NCBI GenBank assembly: GCA_933228675.1 | Contig: OW121744.1 | Span: forward strand, 101,911,622 to 101,975,621 | Length of the DNA: 64,000 nucleotides | Direction: 5' to 3' | From: Stomorhina lunata | Lineage: Eukaryota; Arthropoda; Insecta; Diptera; Rhiniidae | Shown here: positions 59,920 through 64,000 of the stretch, in pieces | Layout: the number at the start of each line of letters is the position of its first letter | How positions within the stretch are numbered: position 1 is the first letter of the stretch | Program-made: the position numbers and the translations under genes | Notes under the pieces: generated by a model | What the model was told of the DNA's origin: nothing | What the model saw: the letters and a program-made list of their open reading frames with translations, nothing else | Databases searched by the model: none

Positions 59920-61580
59920 ATAAGGAATTTTTGAAAAATTTCCTATAAAATAAGGAATTTTTTAAAAATTTCCTATAAAATAAGAAATTTTTTAAAAATT
60001 TCCTATAAAAATAAGAAATTTTTGAAAAATTTCCTATAAAAATAGGAAATTTTTGAAAAATTTCCTATAAAAATAGGAAATTTTTGAAAAATTTCCTATA
60101 AAAATAGGAAATTTTTGAAAAATTTCCTATAAAAATAGGAAATTTTTGAAAAATTTCCTATAAAAATAGGAAATTTTTGAAAAATTTCCTATAAAAATAG
60201 GAAATTTTTGAAAAATTTCCTATAAAAATAGGAAATTTTTGAAAAATTTCCTATAAAAATAGGAAATTTTTGAAAAATTTCCTATAAAAATAGGAAATTT
60301 TTGAAAAATTTCCTATAAAAATAGGAAATTTTTGAAAAATTTCCTATAAAAATAGGAAATTTTTGAAAAATTTCCTATAAAAATAGGAAATTTTTGAAAA
60401 ATTTCCTATAAAAATAGGAAATTTTTGAAAAATTTCCTATAATAATAGGAATATTTTGAAAAATTTCCTATAAAAATAGGAAATTTTTGAAAAATTTCCT
60501 ATAAAAAAAGGAAATTTTTGAAAAATTTCCTATAAAAATAGGAAATTTTTGAAAAATTTCCTATAAAAATAGGAAATTTTTGAAAAATTTCCTATAAAAA
60601 TAGGAAATTTTTGAAAAATTGCCTATAAAAATAGGAAATTTTTGAAAAATTTCCTATTAAAATAGGAAATTTTTGAAAAATTTCCTATAAAAATAGGAAA
60701 TTTTTGAAAAATTTCCTATTAAAATAGGAAATTTTTGAAAAATTTCCTATAAAAATAGGAAATTTTTGAAAAATTTCCTATAAAAATAGGAAATTTTTGA
60801 AAAATTTCCTATTAAAATAGTAAATTTTTGAAAAATTTCCTATAAAAATAGTAAATTTTTGAAAAATTTCCTATAAAAATAGTAAATTTTTGAAAAATTT
60901 CCTATAAAAATAGTAAATTTTTGAAAAATTTCCTATAAAAATAGTAAATTTTTGAAAAATTTCCTATAAAAATAGTAAATTTTTGAAAAATTTCCTATAA
61001 AAATAGTAAATTTTTGAAAAATTTCCTATAAAAATAGTAAATTTTTGAAAAATTTCCTATAAAAATAGTAAATTTTTGAAAAATTTCCTATAAAAATAGT
61101 AAATTTTTGAAAAATTTCCTATAAAAATAGTAAATTTTTGAAAAATTTCCTATAAAAATAGTAAATTTTTGAAAAATTTCCTATAAAAATAGGAAATTTT
61201 TGAAAAATTTCCTATAAAAATAGAAAATTTTTGAAAAATTTCCTATAAAAATAGTCAATTTTTGAAAAATTTCCTATAAAAATAGTAAATTTTTGAAAAA
61301 TATCCTATAAAAATAGTAAATTTTTGAAAAATTTCCTATAAAAATAGTAAATTTTTGAAAAATTTCCTATAAAAATAGTAAATTTTTGAAAAATTTCCTA
61401 TAAAAATAGTAAATTTTTGAAAAATTTCCTATAAAAATAGTAAATTTTTAAAAAATTTCCTATAAAAATAGTAAATTTTTGAAGAATTTCCTATAAAAAT
61501 AGTGAATTTTTGAAAAGTTTCCTATAAAAATTGTAAATTTTTGAAAAATTTCCTATAAAATTAGTAAATTTTTGAAAAGT
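59920..61580 (+). repeat. Satellite D, regular intronic array (31-bp unit)
   Basis: About 53 highly regular units of 31 bp: palindrome GGAAATTTTTGAAAAATTTCC plus the spacer TATAAAAATA. The first half (to about 60810) keeps GGAAA. From about 60810 to 61570 most units read GTAAA, which breaks one end of the palindrome in a homogenised block. It begins about 90 bp after the donor. The reverse-complement, older form is at 50591-53490. Confidence 0.97.
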
Positions 61581-62498
61581 TTTAGAAAAAATTGCCAAAA
61601 TTTTTTTAACTTATTTATATTGTATTTTATTTAAATTAAACTTTTATTTCTTTGTTTATTATTATTTTCTATTTGAAAAGTGTTTGATAGTCAATAAATA
61701 AAAGAATTAAATTAATTTATTAAGAAATTTTTAGCAATTGATTCTTAACTTAAATGATGAAATTCGTCAATTGTTGTCGTTTGCACTTGCAGTATTTTGA
61801 TGATATTTCAAACTTCCTGATTTGAATAGGGAAAAGGTTAGCAACAAATTAAAGAATAAATCAAAAAGAATTAGATACAAACCTTATAAATAATTTTGAA
61901 TTGTTTTTGACTATAAATTCAAACATTTTTCAAAATAAATTAGGTACATGGTTCATGATTCATCTAGATTTCTTATTTTTCACACTTGGCGTTAATATTT
62001 TATCTCTTTAACATTATATTTTTGCTTAAAAAGCATTATTTTAAATAAAATGCATTTAATTTCTTTTAATTTGATATTTTGCCAAATTTCATTGACCAAA
62101 TTGAACCCAAAAGCCCAGTCATTGTAATAAATATTTTGTATAGAAAAATTTACATGCTAGACCTAAAGAATTTTGATCATAAAAATAAAAGTTTTGAAAC
62201 ATTTTTCGTCACCTGCTGCAGCACAAGAAAAATGTTTTGAAACATAAAATGGATCATTTCCTTTTCCATTTCAAGGTATTTTTCTAAACAAAAAACCCTT
62301 AAGAAATATATTCAAATTTAAACATTAATTAAAACAATTTATAAAATGTCTTTAACTAATTAAAAAAAAAAAAAACAAATTTAATAAAACGTTTAATAAA
62401 CTTTCTCAAGAACAGGGTTAAATTTTTTGGCACAATTTTTTTCAAATTTTCAAATACTTTTGATTCTAGTGGAAATTTTTTGAATTAAATAAGATTAC
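61581..62498. other. AT-rich intronic sequence, nothing recognised
   Basis: No exon with recognisable protein and no clear repeat. Confidence 0.45.
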
Positions 62499-62686
62499 AC
62501 TGCCGTTGAACTGTATACGACACCTATTAAGATAAAGTCATAAGAATTTTTCTCGATAAGCCAGGAAATATTTTGAATACATGTAGACCACATTATTAAT
62601 GGGTCAAATGAGGTATAATATTCCAAAAAGAATGAATTATCGGTAAAATTGATTTAAAAGGTGTCGTAAGCTGATGACCGGCAGTG
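62499..62686. mobile_element. Tc1/mariner-type MITE, 188 bp
   Basis: Bounded by TA dinucleotides (62497-62498 and 62687-62688). The left end CACTGCCG...ACGACACCT and the inverted right end CACTGCCGGTCATCAGC...ACGACACCT form imperfect ~30-bp terminal inverted repeats. The interior is non-coding. It has typical structure for a Tc1-like MITE in an intron. Confidence 0.82.
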
Positions 62687-63527
62687 TACTTTTCTTGAAA
62701 AACCTTTTTTTCTATTATTTGCGGCATCTCAAATTTATTTGCTTTTAAATCTGTTTGTTTTTCATTAATTAAAGTCTATTTTCAGCTTTAATAAAATATT
62801 TTCTATTTCTATAAAATTAACACAATTTTTTTGCAATAGAAATCCCATAAATAGTTTAATAATCTTTTAGGAAAAACAGATGCCTTATAAAAGAATTATT
62901 AAGATATTAGCATTAAATTTCAAATGTTTTCTTGCAAATGTCGAATATCTCATAAACTATAGGAGATAGAAGATGTAGCAATGTTTTTTTGTAGATCTCA
63001 GCTAGCAGATTTCGTATCAATACAAAAACGAAAATCTCTATAGTATTTTCGGTGGCACTTTAGCCATATAAATAGCTGTAGTGTACTGCAGTTTTGGGAG
63101 CTTAACAGAAATTTTGCGTCTTTAAAAGTGGGATGAAAAAGACCCCACCCATTCCCTTTTTCTATTTAGATCCATTCTTGTAAATCCCTAGGAGCCCATC
63201 TATAGAATTGATTTGAGTTCCAGGGATATCCATAGTGAAGGAGTGGTCTAAGAGTGGGGTGGGAATACTGTGCTTAAGACATTCTAATTTTCTCTAGAAA
63301 ATTATAAAATTTCCCCACGGAATTTTTTTCACCAAACTTTTTGCTGGGTTGTCTTTAATAATGCAAATTTAGTTGATAAATTATTTTGCAAGTTATATAA
63401 AATTATAGCAGGGTTTTTTTCTTTAGTTGTTGACCATTTCTAAAGACCCATTTCCTTTTTTTTTTAAATAGTGTAATCTTTTCAGTTTTCAAATGATTTG
63501 CGTCAATTCTTAGGCTTATTATAACAA
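62687..63527. other. AT-rich intronic sequence, nothing recognised
   Basis: No exon or repeat recognised. Confidence 0.45.
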
Positions 63528-64000
63528 ATATGTAAAACTCTTATTATAGCATATTATTACTATAGTATAAACAAATTCTTACTTTTATAGAAAATTTTTT
63601 ATAAATGTGTCTTATTTTTATAGGAAATTTTTAAAAAATTTCTTATTTTTAAAAGAAATTTTTTTAAAAGTTTCTTATATTTATAGGAAATTTTTCAAAA
63701 ATTTCCTCTTTTTATAGGAAATTTTTTAAAAATGTCTTATTTTTATAGGAAATTTTTCAAATATGTAAAACTCTTATTATAGCATATTATTACTATAGCA
63801 TAAAAAAATTCTTACTTTTATAGAAAATTTTTTAAAAGTGTCTTATTTTTATAGGAAATTTTTAAAAAAATTCTTATTTTTAAAGGAAATTTTTTAAAAG
63901 TTTCTTATATTTATAGGAAATTTTTCAAAAATTTCCTCTTTTTATAGGAAATTTTTTAAAAATGTCTTATTTTTATAGGAAATTTTTCAAAAATTTGTAA
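63528..64000 (-). repeat. Satellite D fragment with 233-bp higher-order duplication
   Basis: Units like TTTTTATAGGAAATTTTTC (reverse-complement orientation of the intron array) are organised in a 233-bp block. The block starts with TATGTAAAACTCTTATTATA (63530) and is repeated at 63763, with few differences. The array continues past the window end. Confidence 0.88.

Overview
The window is AT-rich animal nuclear DNA from an insect, most likely a calyptrate (blow fly or house fly type) dipteran. This rests on an intact intron-bearing splicing gene that matches Drosophila fandango (Syf1/XAB2), an exon that looks like the fly CABLES homologue, introns of 58-75 bp with GT/AG ends, and relics of mariner, hAT, RTE, CR1 and Jockey-like elements. 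Only two host protein-coding genes are supported. The rest is satellite DNA, dead transposable elements and AT-rich sequence in which I see nothing.

Layout. 1-25.8 kb is gene-free and dominated by satellite arrays. Most are built on the 14-bp palindrome TTTTCTATAGAAAA with a unit of 31 bp (29-31 in the degenerate arrays). 25.8-36 kb is a graveyard of transposon fragments: Jockey-like, mariner-like, a CR1/Jockey-type LINE, and an RTE-type LINE inserted in a ~395-bp tandem repeat and itself interrupted by another LINE. 37.1-39.9 kb (minus strand) is fand, in four exons that join in frame to 883 codons. 40-47.8 kb holds a tRNA-derived SINE, a 5'-truncated Jockey-like LINE with a 14-bp target duplication, a mariner fragment, a possible 5' non-coding exon, and more LINE pieces. 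47.9-53.5 kb is two more satellite arrays, one containing a ~104-bp-arm inverted repeat. 55-57.2 kb has a SINE, a MITE, a hAT relic with a perfect 8-bp target duplication, and a ~310-bp tandem repeat. 58.8-59.8 kb (plus strand) is the first coding exon of the CABLES-like gene. Its intron runs off the window and carries a 1.7-kb satellite and a Tc1-type MITE.

The most unusual feature is the satellite landscape, roughly a third of the window. At least five sequence families share a length of about 31 bp, close to three helical turns, and a palindromic A/T-rich core, while their linkers differ. Each of these five families occurs as separate arrays in both orientations within 64 kb. That suggests a common constraint or mechanism (phased curved DNA, dimer binding sites, or fold-back amplification), and transcripts crossing two arrays could form long hairpins.

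No rRNA, intact tRNA, intact transposon or CRISPR array was found. Gene names come from recognising protein sequence by eye, not from searches.
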